Positions 47,201 through 60,485 are shown, numbered from the stretch's first letter. The stretch: 64,000 bases of DNA from Physcomitrium patens (GCF_000002425.4 NC_037262.1:2424080-2488079), one strand, 5' to 3'. The notes: generated by a model not told the origin, from the sequence alone. Numbers and translations: made by a program.

Positions 47201-50200
47201 GTCGTGGGCAGCCTCCTCAAAGCCCATTGGGCATAGTATTCGACCAATAGGGATGAAGTTTCCCATTCCTTTCCTTCATCCGACCATGCCTTACTTTCAT
47301 CCCTCTCAATTAGCCTCCTACTAGTTTAGATTTTCATCCTTAGGCTTCCACCTTTTCTCAAGGCTTCATACTAAACATTTAGGTCCTATATATATATATA
47401 TATATTTTTAAAGTCAAAATCAAAATAAGTAAAGAAACAAAGTAAAGTTTCTTACATCAACTCCTTTTAATTTAATCTACTAGCCACTCTAACACACATC
47501 TAGATTTATTAACATATAATATGTTTTAACTAATTTTTACATACTATAAGCATTTACAGTACAACACCGCATTCATTGGCTCCATATCTTGAATAAATTA
47601 TAATGATCCATTTTTCTTAGGCACTATAAACCATCGACTAGAATATGATGGAAAAGATGGCTTCAAAATCTTTATCTTCATCTTTTCTTTCAATAATTCC
47701 ACCAAGCTTGATAAATGAGCCATTGGTATTGAAATTGGTCTTAAATTCTAAAGTATATGTGGTACAATAAAAATGACCATAGATATTATAATATTTGGAT
47801 CCATACACACAATTTTTTGAGATTCAAAGGCAAATGATCTACCTAATTTTTTCAACATCTCTTTGAAGCAAGCAATTTCTTTTGGCAACAAAAAACCATT
47901 AGAATCAATTTTTAATTCTTCAAAAGTTTCTTTAGTGAACCTATGCCTCATATTCCTTAGATCTCTTAAGCTTTTTTTCCTTGATGCTTCTTCTATTTGT
48001 TCTTTAGAATCTTCTAGCAAAGGTCTAAAAAAAAATGTCACTTTCTTATCTATTGTCTTATATTTTGTCTCAACTATAATCTTTGGTGCTTGAAAAGAAT
48101 AAATCATATCATAAACTTTTCTTGAATGAATTTGTATAACTTTATCATTGTTATTTAATCCAATAGATGCAATCCATTTCAAAGGATCTTCTATTCTATT
48201 TTCTTTATAAATACCAATAATCTTTTCATTATCTTTTAATATTTCTAATTCATACAACTCTTTTTCAATAGCACATAATTCCTTTCTTTCTTTTCTTTTT
48301 AAATTTTCAATTATCTTATATATAATACTTCTATTCTAAAAAATATCAATAAATCTTGTATCAAAGACATCTATATCTTGCAAGAATACCTCTTCTTTTT
48401 TACCTCTATAATCTTACTTTATAGCAATATTTGCAAAAAATCCTTGAATTCTTCAACAATCCTTGGCAATGGATTTTCTTTCAATTTGTGTTGATTCCGC
48501 TCATGATTTGAAGGCACAGTCAAAAATTATATTACCCTCCTCCCATCCTCACTAAAAATTCATGTATAAACTAAACCATCATCAAGTACATTTGTTTCCA
48601 TCTGAGTTATAATAATATATGGTTTTTTTGAAATAAGAGGATAAGATGTTGCATCTTGAACAAAGAAATTTTGCTACATTGTAATATCACCAATTTGAAT
48701 TTTCACATCTAGACAAGTATTATATAATTCATCTCATATATTATTAGTTGCTTGTATTGCTCATCTATGCTCTATATCAATTGGCCATCTTTGTTTCATG
48801 TAAAGATCCTTAGATATAAGATTTATCTCCAAACCATGATCAATCAAAGCAACAACTAGCTCATCTATATCTCCAACCTTCAATAATGCCTCTATAGTTG
48901 CTCTATTCTAATACTTCCGAGTATGATGATTTGAAACCTCTTTATCCTTATTACTTTGATCATCAAAACATACTCTTTGATTATGAATCCTCCTCTCACT
49001 TGCTAATTCTTTGCAACAATTACGTAATTTATCTTTTTCATCCTTACATATGTATGTACTAATAGCATGATTTAATCCAGATTCTTCCATTAATTGCCTC
49101 TTTATATAATACTTTCAATAAAGACATCATGGAATTCTTTCATGACAATTCTCAAAATCTCCTTTAATGTGAATTCAATTTAAGAATTGAGCTTATATTC
49201 TTCAAGCACTCTTTTAAATTTGTTATTGCTTCAATATTAGAGAGTAGTTCGTAAGTTGTCAATTTATCTTTATCTTTCATTTCATTTGTTTTTTTTTCTA
49301 ATATTATTAAAGTATCCTTTATGAGCAATTCTTATGAAGCCACTTCATCATCCTTATTTCTTCAAGTTTGCCTCTTGAAAGAATTTCCTTCTCTTGTATC
49401 ATCAAAATTTCTTCTCATCTTTTCTTCTATTAAAGCTTCATGTTAGCTTTAAGCAATGTATGCATGTAGTAATAAAGCTTCTATAGGATCTTTCTAGCTT
49501 ATAGTACCACAAATTATTGCAATAATTCTTAATAAAACTTCTTGTAGCATTTTTTCTTTTTGCATCATAGAAATGGCTGAAGACCAAAATCCACTTACTT
49601 GAATATTTCTAATAAAATTTTATTTTCTATCATTATCTACATTAATTCTATAATTTATAACTTCTATTGCTTCAATCCCATGTATTACCAAATAATTCTT
49701 AATTAATACTTTTATATCTCTTTTATCAAAGATGGTTTGGAAAAGATTACCAATATCCTTCAATGCAACTTTTCCATCTTTTTAATAAACAATGCTTTCT
49801 TACAACATGTCATTGAATTCACCACAATCTTTTTAAAAATAAAAATCATCATCACATCAAATACATCTTTGCATATATCCTTATTTAAGAGTAGCCTTTG
49901 AACTTGTTACAGAAGTCTTCTACTCAATCTTTGTAAGTTTGATTTAAAGATCCCCCATCCCATGTATAATTTCTTCAAGTTCCATATTTTCTTTCTTTAG
50001 TGTAGCTAGTTACAATTGGACAATAGGCATAGTCAATCTTATAGTAGGCATTGAGGTTTTTGGTACTTGTATCCCTCTTTGAGCACCAAGCCTATCATTT
50101 CTCCTTTCTCTTTTGGCAAGCAATCTAATAGCATCTTCAATAGCCTTCTACTTTGTTATCAATCCTTCATCTTCTTTATTATCTTCAAGAAGAATCTCTA

Positions 50201-50790
50201 ACTTCTCTTGTAATTCTCCATCAGCAGCTTGAAGAAATAATTAATTTTTTTTTTTTTTATCTCAATGTTAATTTTTTTATTTTCAATAATCAAAAAAATT
50301 AACTTTCAAATTTTTTTAATAATTTTGTAGCTTACAAATTCTTGTTAGGTCATTCAATCCATTATAAGAATGATTTCTTGGTAACTCGATCAGTATTGTC
50401 TAAAAAATACTCATTTTTTGATATATATAAAAATACCTTCTATGAACTTCCAAATTATTCCATAATAGACCTTATATGCTCCATTATCTCTAATTTATAG
50501 CAAGCTCAAATAATGGAATCATTTTCTTTTCAAAAACATGATTCAATTTTATTTCTTACACATAATATTTTAAATATTTTAAAATATTCTTTCCAAAAAA
50601 TTAGTCACTCTTGTTAACTACCGCTTGCAATGCTTTGGTTGCCAAAGCTTCTTTGCAATTATTGCTCTATTACTATTGTACAAATAATGTAAATTCTTAA
50701 AACAGTTTTGTAATATTTGGATCAAAGTACATACCTTATTCATTAGTAGAAAATTCACTTGAAGCTCTACTTAAAAATCCACATGACACT
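44233..50790 (-). mobile_element. C: old Ty3/gypsy element, minus strand, no LTRs left
   Basis: From right to left: gag about 49.1-50.7 kb (for example LLEDNKEDEGLI, AIEDAIRLLAKRERRNDR); protease near 48.78-48.86 kb (ALIDHGLEIN); a linker at about 47.75-48.26 kb (FEELKIDSNGFLLPKEIACF); reverse transcriptase 47.57-47.76 and 45.9-46.3 kb, split by D; RNase H about 45.0-45.65 kb (RFAMQFRAKVLSTCQR, VIEMDCLPLLGMI); integrase down to 44.24 kb, cut by B2 at RRYMPI. The pol type, with QFQLA, QGITNSVVHMM and a tail like PIELM expected next, matches elements I remember from mosses and fungi. Heavily broken and among the oldest elements here. Confidence 0.85.
46306..47566 (+). mobile_element. D: 1.26-kb LTR-like insertion in C reverse transcriptase
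   Basis: It runs TGTTGGAATAGAG...AGTACAACA, with short inverted ends TGTTG/CAACA. It is flanked by CCGC (46302-46305 and 47567-47570), or ACCGC if the last A is counted as target. Removing it makes the reverse transcriptase of C colinear. There is no ORF; it contains an AT microsatellite near 47.39-47.41 kb. Most likely a solo LTR of a family not otherwise seen here. Confidence 0.85.
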
Positions 50791-51349
50791 TCGGCATGGA
50801 CATATACATCTAAACCAATAATTACCCATATAAATACGTAGAAATAAGTAAAAGTAGATAAAAATGAGTTAATTCTATAATATCTTTTATACAAGCTTCT
50901 TAGAAGCTTTATAGACGCTGTTTTGACTTTATAAGTGTCTTTAATTGACTTTTTAGATTAGAAACGTAGTGAATAAGTTGGCCATGTGCCACACATATTA
51001 TTAGCTTGAAGACCAAGCTAACTATGTAGTCTACAGATAGAAAAACTTACCTTATAAGTCAAGGCATATGTCCTACAAAGTCAACACATATTGGAGGTCC
51101 TATAGAACATCTCCATATAGCCCCTAATAAGATAGTATATATAGAGACAAGAGTGAAGCCCTCTTCACTCTTATCAACTTCTTTCTTGCTTCTAGTCTAG
51201 TTTTAAGACTCTCAAGTTTTCTTATCTTTTGGAAATAAGCCATTCTAATTTTTTTTAATATGTGTAATTTCTTATTTTTATTTTTTCACTCTTTCTTTGA
51301 CATAGATTTCATTGGTTTATGCATCATCTTTTAGTTCATGTCTTTGACA
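50791..51349 (+). repeat. Solitary family A LTR
   Basis: About 559 bp colinear with the A1 LTRs, including the promoter hairpin (51146-51175) and a TTTGACA end. No A internal sequence adjoins either side and no clear target duplication is visible, so it is a solo LTR or a truncated copy. Confidence 0.85.
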
Positions 51350-51479
51350 AGCTCCACCCAAAGTTTCATCAAAAATTCCAAATTCAACCTTCTTACCTTC
51401 TTGCACCATCAATTTCAAATAACCACAAATACAATCTTATATCTTCTACTCCAAACTTTGAGATCAAGTTCACTACTTA
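51350..51479. other. Short spacer between the A LTR and E4
   Basis: About 130 bp with no recognised content. The overlapping short ORFs here are not family-like. Confidence 0.4.
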
Positions 51480-52452
51480 TGTCATTATATATTATCATGT
51501 TTGAAAATGCACCGGATATCTGGTTCTAGAAGGTGAAGTTGTATTTTACAAGTATTTAAAAATCTTAATATGAATTATCCTAAAAAGAAGAGTGTAATTT
51601 AAATTTTAATTCAAAAATACTCAAATTCAATATAAAGTGCTCAAAAATACTCTCCTTAGTAATTTTAATTATACATAAGCTCCAATTGCCTTATTACTTT
51701 CATAATTAGGTAATTTTGATTTTTCTTTATAAGTCCTAATTCTAATCAGAAAGCTTTAGCAAGCTATAGCTCATAATTTAACCATCCACTTAGAACAAAA
51801 TTTTGCATAAAAATGCTACTATAAGTCTTTTATGTATTCAAAAGAATTTTCTCTAATCTAACTTATAAATTATGAGAAAATACTTAAAAATCACACTGCT
51901 GTTATTTGACTACCAACTTGAAAGTTGATGCAAATATTCTAGCTATGATTTTTCTTTCTATTATGTAACTTGATCTTTAAGTCCTCTAACATCATGCAAA
52001 ATTTTACTTTGATCCAATTGGTAGATCTTCAAATATCATAAAAATCCTATCCAACCTCAAACTGCCAACTTTTGATACTTTCATGTATTAAAATCTAGAT
52101 ATCTTTTAATTATATTATTATATTAATATAAAATTTTACACAAATTTATCACATCCAATCAACTAAGTACTATTAAATTTGGAACCATAGATGTGACACC
52201 AATTACACAAACTAGTTGAGAGTGCTAGGCCTAATTATATTGTATAGAATCCAAATTACCAATACAAATATTGACTTTGAACAACAATTGCAAAATCATT
52301 CCAAATCCTATGAAAACAAGCTTTACGTCTTTATAAGAAGCTTTAAGCTAGCTCTCCAATTTTAATTGTTGATCTTAGAATGCCCCCTTATTTTGACCTA
52401 GGCAATTGTTTTAGTAACTTGAGGTCTGATTTCAACCCAATCTCACAAATAG

Positions 52453-54773
52453 TGTTGTGATGTAAAACGACTAATAGGTGAAAGGATGAAAAAAATATCA
52501 TATTTTTGAAGATATTATTTTAAATATATTATAACAAATTATCTTAAAAAATAGATAATAGTCAAAGGATAGAAAAAATTAAAAGTGATAATATTACCTT
52601 TTTGCAAAATAGGCTTCTATTCACTTTGTAGGACCACAAATAGAAAAAAATAAAGTAGATTAGAAAAATAAAAAATATATGCACTTTTAGAAAGAAGTTA
52701 AGAGTAGTTTGTGGCAAAAATTACCTTAAAAAGTTGATATCCGGAGAGGACCGGTTACCAACCAAGGTCGAAATCAGACCCTAAAGCACAAAATCAAGCC
52801 TTGACGATGATTTTGGAATTCTTTTGGAGATCAAAGAGTAGGGTCTAGGAATTAATTTGATGGAGTTTCTATGATCATTTATTTGGATGAATTTGAGTGT
52901 GTATTGATTTTATAAGAGGTTTACAAAGTCAAGATTTGTTTTGGATGACTCTGAATTTGTGAAATAAAATGAGTGATACTTTTTGGAGAAATTTTTAAGT
53001 TTGGCAATAGATCTACAAGTAAAATTTTAAGGGTTTGTAGATACATATGTGTTTAATTTATACTATAAGTTTGAGCTTGATCAGAGGGTTAAATTGGAGG
53101 TTATTGAGGTTTAAGTGCATTGGAATCATAGAAAGTAGAATTTTAGATCCAATGAGGATTTCTAAGATTTCTTGCAATCTACTAGTTGGATTGGAGTGAA
53201 AGTTTTGTGCACAAGTAGTAGACTTCATTTGATATACATATATAAAATTTCAAAATGATCAAATAGTTTGAAAGGGAGATTTTGGCATTGGAGTTTTATC
53301 ATTTAGATTGGAGTAGGAGAGTAGCCAACACTTGAGTAGATTTTAGTATTGATCTTCTTTTTAGTGAGTTTGATCTTCTTCAATTTTTTTTTCTTTTCGT
53401 CAACTTAATTGTTAAGAGATGTGCAAATTTTGAGTTAAAATCAATAGTTCATTCATTAATCATTGAGGTCTAAATCTGCTATAGAAATTACTTGGAATTG
53501 ATTAAGGTTTGGTTAGGATTTAAGGTTTGGTTTAGGATTTGATTTGATTAGGATTTGGTTAGGATTTGATTAATATTTGTTAAATATTTGATTAGGATAT
53601 GTCTAGGATTTGTTTAAGATTTAGTTAGGACTTATTTAGGATTTTTCTAGGGTTTGGTTAGGATTTTTTTAGGATTTGATTAGAATTTGGTTAAAATTTA
53701 ATTAGGATTGATTAAGATTTGACTAGAATTTATTTAAGATTTATCTAGGATTTGGTTAGGACTTATTTAAGATTTGATTAAAGATTTTATTAGGATTTAA
53801 TTAGAATTTAATTAGAATTTATCTAGGATTTGATTATGATTCGATTAGGATTTGAGTAGGATTTATCTAGGATTTGTCTAGGATTTGATTAAGGCTTATT
53901 TAAGATTTGTCTAAAGTTTGGTTAAGATTTGTTTAAGATTTGATTAGAGTTTGATTAGGATTTGATTAAGATTTGTTTAGAGTTTGACTAGGATTTGTCT
54001 AGGATTTGTTTAGGATTTTTTTAGGACTTATTTAGGATTTTTTTAAGATTTGATTAGGATTTATTTAAGTTTTTATTAGAATTTGGTTAGGATTTGATTA
54101 GGATTTGTTTAGAATTTGACTAGGATTTATCTAGGATTTAGCTAAGATTTGATTAGGGCTTATTTAGGATTTATCTAGAATTTGATTAAAATTTGTTTAA
54201 GATTTGGATAGGATTTATTGAAGATTTGATTAAGATTTGATTAAGGTTTTTCTATGATTTGTCTATGATTTGGTTAAAATTTGGTTAGGATTTGATTAGG
54301 ATTTGACTTAGATTTGTCTAGGATTTGGTTAGGACTTATTTAGGATTTGATTATGATTTGGTTAGGATTTGTTTGAAATTTGATTAGAATTTGTTTAAGA
54401 TTTGGTTAAAGCCATTTAAAATTTGATTAAAATTTGATCAAGGTTTAATTATATTTTGACTAAGATTTAATTAATATTTTATTTTAATATTTTATTAAGA
54501 TTTTTATTTGAGTATATATATATTTTTTGAATTTCTATATTATTTTTTTTAATTATTTTTTACAAGATCTCTAAGAATTCTTTGTATTTTTTCTATAATT
54601 TCTTTGAAATTTTAATTGAATTTTATTGATATTTGATTATACTTTCTAATTTTTAATTATAATTAATTTAAGAATCTATTAGAGTTATTAGGACTTGTTT
54701 CTGCAATTTTCTTTTTATCTTCTACAACTAGGTGCTCAATACATTTTCAAGCCAAATGCCACGTAATACGACA
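52453..54773 (-). mobile_element. E2: longest satellite-bearing family E repeat (2.3 kb), inside E4
   Basis: It runs TGTTGTGATGTAAAACGAC...CACGTAATACGACA on the plus strand. The flanks AATAG (left) and AACGA (right) are decayed copies of AATGG, which is what the uninterrupted E5 shows at the same place. The unique block 52.56-53.5 kb matches E1. The minisatellite spans about 53.5-54.5 kb. Non-coding. Confidence 0.85.
53500..54500 (-). repeat. 11-bp minisatellite of E2
   Basis: Roughly 90 degenerate TTAGGATTTGA-type units over about 1 kb, against about 40 in E1 and about 20 in E3. Confidence 0.9.
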
Positions 54774-55115
54774 ACGATCGACCTCTAAGTATCAATTTAA
54801 CCTATGATAGGAATTTTTTGGCATAATCTTATTTTCAACTTAGTCTTAGTATCAACCATGCTAATTATTTACTTCTTTTAACCTAATTTTATCAGTTTAT
54901 GGTCTTTCTAAGGCAATAAAAATATTTTTTTAGTCTAGAAGATAAAATTACTAATCAATCTTTAACTTAATAACTATTAAGACAAGAAAATAAAGTAAAA
55001 GACTTTTATAAAAGCCATGTTTAAATATCTTGAATTATTATTGAATCAAGATAATTAGATATTAATTTAAAATTTATTTTTGATTATATATTCATCATAT
55101 AGTTGTATTATAACA

Positions 55116-57640
55116 TGACTATGCCAAAGTTCAAAATCAGCCACTATATATACTCTTGAATTCTAAAACCTTGCTTGTGACATGGATTAAAACAAAAAAT
55201 TCTTATCAATCAATTTTGAAATGGATTGAAGGATAACATCAAATATTTGTTAATGACAATGCCAAAAGTAGATTCTTTAGAATAATGTATTTTTTAAGCC
55301 ATTGTGAACTCTTATTTATGCTCCAAAATTTTATTTTTTAATTTTTTCTTATTTTATGATAATTGAGTATGTTAGATTAGGATTTATATAAGTAGAATCT
55401 GGCTTTATTAATTTTTTAGAATTATAACCTTTGATGGTATAAATCCTAACCTGATTCATTGAGTTAAATTAATTAAGACCAAAATTATAAGGATTAGAAA
55501 TTAGAATAGTAATTTGATTAGTTTTAATAATTTAGAGATTATTAGTCATTGCTATAAGGGTTGATTGTGAGCCTATGAGTTCACCTACAATCATCTCATA
55601 TGATTTAGAGTGAATTAGAATTAGAAATTTTTAAAAGATTAAGTGAAGTTTAGAAATGACAATTTTGAAGCATTTTCTTCAAATTCAACAAATCCAAGCA
55701 ACAAAGTAGTTTTTTTCAATTAATGAAGGCTTTCAAATGTGATGGCGGCATTGGATTCACCTCATGGAGTGAAGAAAACAAGATCAGCACCTTCTCCTCC
55801 AACATACAAGTGGAGCACTGAAATTTTCATTTTTGAAGGATTTTTCAATAATTGCTAAAATCTTTAGAGATAAAAACTTTCATAAAAATTGCAAATTAAT
55901 ATAGATGGAGGTATGTGAGTAGTCAATCTTAGCATAAAAAGGTATTTCAAACACAATGGTGAAGTTAGATTTACCAAAAATTGCTTTTTTGACCACTTAT
56001 AGAAGCCATCAGCCTTGGTAACGAAATTAGCTTTGGGTGAATGAAGGCTGTAGATCTAGATTAGGGATCTTAGAAATAAAGGGTGGAGATGCAACCACCC
56101 TTCTATGAGCCTTTACTCAATTGTATAAGTCAAGCTTGGTTTTTCAAGCCCTCTCTCTCTCCTCTTTTGGTGAAGGACAAAGCTATGCCAAAATTTGGCA
56201 AAAAATCCTAATTTTAATTTCATTTAGATTTTTAAATCTCATTGTGAAATTTGTGGATGGATGTGCATGGATTTAGTTGTAAATGATAGTCATTGGGTTT
56301 TAAAATATGATTCATTGTGGTAGATAGCTCCCTTGGTCTCTGAAGTACTCGTAGGATTTTAAGAGCCTTGGATTTTCCTCAATTAGTCATTTAGTTTTTC
56401 TAATTTTAATGTGAAATTTCTTGTGTTTGTAGCTTTTGTTGCTAACTTTTCAACAAGATAAGGCTTACTCAATTTGGAATTGAATTGAATTTTTGGTAAA
56501 ATTTTGATTGCAAAAAAATCGACTGCCTTTTCAGTTTGGATTAATTGAGTTTGGGAAGGCATTTCCTACTATCTTATAATTGGATTCAATTAAAATTTTA
56601 AGAGCATTGAGCTTTGAAAGGCACAAGTTTTGCTAGATTTGAAGATGATTTGGAGTTTTAAAAAATTTGTAAGTAAAGGGGGATGGTCACTAGATCACTC
56701 AACTTCAAAGGAGCAATTCTTATGACTAAATTACTAAATCACAACGAAATTTGTTGGAACAAGAGCATCTTTAAGTTAACCTTGCAACAAACTAAGAATT
56801 GTTCAATTTGAAGCTAGTTACTATTTTCGAAAAATTTTGGAATAGAAGGGGGTCGCTGCCTTTAATCCTTGGATGTTGTAAAGGTGCCTTTGCTTTTACC
56901 TCTCTTATTTTATTTTATACTTTTATCTTCAAAGTAACTCGTAATCTCTACATTTTAACTTTTGGCTAATAAATTTTAAGTTTTAAGTTTTAATCTTTAA
57001 TATTTTTACTTTAATTTTTAATTTTAATTTTTAAAATTTAATTTTTAACTTTATTTTTAACTTAAACTTTTAAATTTAATTTTCAACTTTAAATTTTAAA
57101 TTAAATTTTTTACTTTAATTTTTAAATTTAACTTTTAACTTTTAATTTTAACTTAAATTTAAGTTTTTATTCTTATTATGAGTTAATAATAATAACTTAA
57201 TTAATTATTTTTATCATTTTGCATAGTAAATTTTATTTAATATTTTAATTTAATATTAATAACCATTGCTTGGAAGGAGTTAATTTTAATTGAACTACAA
57301 ACACCTGCATTTAAATTAACTTAAAAATTTCACAATTGAGAGTTCTTTCATTCTATCTCTTGAGCTTGTTGTGTATTACTAATTCCATAGAGTGGTGGAT
57401 TTTAGGCTCATAGCCATTGCATGTAAAAATCAACTATTTGAAAGGCATCAAGAAGAAAAATTTGATTGAAGAAGAACAAATCAAGTAAGTACAATAATTC
57501 CTAAGTTTTCAAAAATTTATTCATCAAGGATGGAACTAATACAAATTGATATAGTATGTTTTAAATTTCTCACTAAATAGTAAAATATTCAATATCATTA
57601 AGAGGATTTGTACTTATATTATAGAGGAGTTAAACAGAGT
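55116..57640. other. Unidentified AT-rich stretch
   Basis: About 2.5 kb with no recognised gene. The 55.7-56.9 kb part is less AT-rich and reads like non-coding retroelement or UTR sequence. A low-complexity block of TTTTAA/AACTTTTAA words lies at about 56.95-57.18 kb. Confidence 0.4.
56950..57180. repeat. Cryptic TTTTAAnTTT repeat
   Basis: About 230 bp composed of variants of TTTTAACTTT, TTTTAATTTT and similar words, without a fixed period. Confidence 0.7.
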
Positions 57641-58022
57641 CTTCAATATTATCCAAAAAATAATATAATCACAAAATAAGGAGCATAGTAGCTAAAAAAG
57701 AAAATGTGCTAAAAAAAAGTTTTTCCAATTACAATAATAACTATTCAAATAGAATTATGCGTAACATCTAATAAAGGTCATACTCTTCTTTTAAATCCTT
57801 GACTTTATTTTATAATAGATATAAATTTAGGATCTTAAAATCATTATTTTTTTTATTTTATTAGATTCAAGAGCCTGAACTTATTTTGTAGATGAAGACT
57901 TTGTCAAAAAAGTAAGAAATATTGTTAGTCAAAAAAATTAAAATCATAGATAGTCATTTATTATCTTTTAGAGATATTACTCATAAGAATGTTCTTTTAG
58001 ATGTAGTAATTAAAGATCGTAA
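57641..58022 (+). mobile_element. A4: fragment of family A (end of gag, protease region)
   Basis: Colinear with A1 from just after the zinc knuckle into the protease region. It is cut on the right by the LTR of A3. A broken fossil. Confidence 0.75.
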
Positions 58023-58575
58023 TGTTACAAATATACATACTTATTTTAATAATTACCTATATAATTAAATAGAAATAAAAAAGTAGATAAAAATAGATTA
58101 ATTTTATAATATCTTCTAGAGTAGCTTCTTAGAAGCTTCATAAATATAATTTTGACTTTACACATATTTATAATTGATTTTAAAGTTAAAAACTTGATCA
58201 ACAAGTTATCCACATGTCAGAAGCATAGGTAGCTTGTGGAATAAGCTTATCATATGACATACATATGGAAAATTAATCTTGTAAATTAAGACATGTGGCT
58301 TACAAAGTCAACACATGTTAGAGGTTCTATAGAATATTGCCACATAGCTCCTAGGTGAAAAATATATATAAAGCCAAAAGTGAAGCGTTCTTTATTTTTA
58401 TCAATTTCTTTCTTATTTTAATCTAGATTCAAGAGTTTTTACTTTTTTTTATCTTTTGGCAATAGCCATTCTGATTTCTTTTAAATATACATGTTTTCTT
58501 ATTTCTATTTTATCATACTGATTTGAAAAAAGTCTCACTTGATTATTTGCTTTCATTTAATTTTTATTCTAGATA
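58023..58575 (+). repeat. 5' LTR of A3 (about 553 bp)
   Basis: TGTTACAAATAT... to CTAGATA, colinear with the A1 LTR. A leader with a decayed primer-site relic follows. Confidence 0.85.
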
Positions 58576-60485
58576 AATTAATAAGATTATACTTATAATA
58601 TTAAAACTTTGTCTTTTTTTGATTAAAAATAGATTATCCATTTTTCTTGATAAAACATAAGCATATTAGAAGTTGTAGATTATCTTCTTCTAAATTAATA
58701 TTATCTTTAGTATTTTCTTTATTCTTAAATTCTCTCTTCTATTTTTCTTGAGCAATATTAAATATCTTCTTTTTTCTAAGTATTATCATAGCAAAGCTTC
58801 TTGAAATGAAGAGGGCATTGGCATAAATACAAAACAAATTGAAGGAATTAATGCTTACAATGCATCAACTTAATTTATCACCATAAGGAGCAATAAGAAT
58901 AGCAAGGAACAAAGATATAGAGATGATAGGAGTTCCTTCAATATCTTTATCAAATCATGTTATTTTTTCTGTAGTAAAATACCTTTTTAGTATTAAAGAG
59001 CACTACCCTAGAAGTTTGATGGCACAAGATCTAAGTTTTAAAGATTTATCAATCAAGTATAATTTGTGATTGAACTTCAATTTCAAAGCTATCCAATTCT
59101 AAGATTACAAGTTAGCTTCATTGATACATTTCTTTCAAGTTCAATATTATTATAATTTTTATTTATTTTTGAATGATGAGATCTAATATTACATAATGTG
59201 GAGGCTTTTTTGGTAGAGTTTTGATCTATGTATGAAAAATATGATGTAATTTATTTTGCAACCAATAAGATTTATATTTTACAAGAAAATAATTGATCAG
59301 TAATGTTATATGCTTCACTGTTGCTAAGAAGTGAGATGATGATGTATTTGTTAGCTAATTTTTCTATAACTTATAATATGAAATAAAAAAATTAATATTC
59401 AACTTATATGATCCTTAAACATTGAGTCAAGTAATTGATTTTGCTATGAAGTATGATAATTAACTTTTTGAATTTTGATTTAAAAATTATACAAGTTTTA
59501 ACATTATTATAATTTAATGGAAATATTAATACCTCTTCAATACATATATTTAAAAGTAGAAGATATATAAATTAATCAAGAAGGCTTATGCTTGCATTGT
59601 AGAGAACCTAAATACATTGCTCAATATTGTCCAAAAAAGCAATGCAACCACAAAATGAGGAGTATGGCTATCAAAAAATATAGCATGTCAAAAAAATATA
59701 TTTGTCTTGCTATAATAGGAACTATGCGGCTGAAACATTATAAAACACCTATTAAAGATCACATTCTCTCCTTAGAATCATCTTCTTATTTTACAATAAA
59801 TATTATTTAAGAACCTAAACATCACAAAGTCTCTCTTTTATTTGATCAAAAGCCTTAGTATGTTTCTTTGATGAAGAATTTGCTAAATGACATAACATAT
59901 CTTTAACAAAGAAAACTAAATCATAGATGTTCATCTATTGTCTTCAAGAGATATTAATTATAAAATCCTTCCTATAAAAGTAATAATAAATTTTTATAAT
60001 AGTTATGTAATATTTAATATCATGAAATCTTTCTCTAATTTAGTTATTTTATATTTATCATTGCTTAAAAAATATAATCCTAAAATAGATTAGATTTCTT
60101 ATAGTCTTGATATTTTTGAAAGTATAATTAAGAATATAGTTAATCAAGTAAAAGTCATAAGTCTAGTACAACTAAACTAATATTTGTAGATACAAGAGCT
60201 TTCTTACATGTTACAAAAGAAGGATTATCTTGTGTCATTTATGTCGCACCTATTTTTAATGGTAGAAAGACTTTAAGTGGATTTCAAAGAAAATATCAAG
60301 ATTTTAAAGATGTATTTGAGAAAAAAAATGTAAATATTTTTTTTGAACATTGTTGCTATCACTACTCAATTGACCTTAAAGAAAGAGCTCAACCATCATT
60401 TGGATCAATCTATAATTTATCACAAAATAAATTTGCTAAATTTAAAGAATATATTGAAGAAAATTTGGCCAAAAACTTTATATAT

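Larger units (their letters stand above)
51480..55115 (+). mobile_element. E4: family E repeat without minisatellite, interrupted by E2
   Basis: It starts TGTCATTATATATTATC and matches E5 (60486-61808) over its length. The left part is 51480-52452 and the right part 54774-55115, with E2 between. Compared with E1 and E2, the ends and a block around GGTCTGATTTC are shared, but the minisatellite is replaced by other sequence. No ORF. The outer right border is approximate. Confidence 0.8.

Noticed and set aside
52453-54773. MITE or cut-and-paste DNA transposon for family E
   Set aside because: The inverted ends are only a few bases, the target duplication is 4-5 bp, and the termini read TG...CA on the proper strand, which fits LTRs better. 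No transposase is visible.
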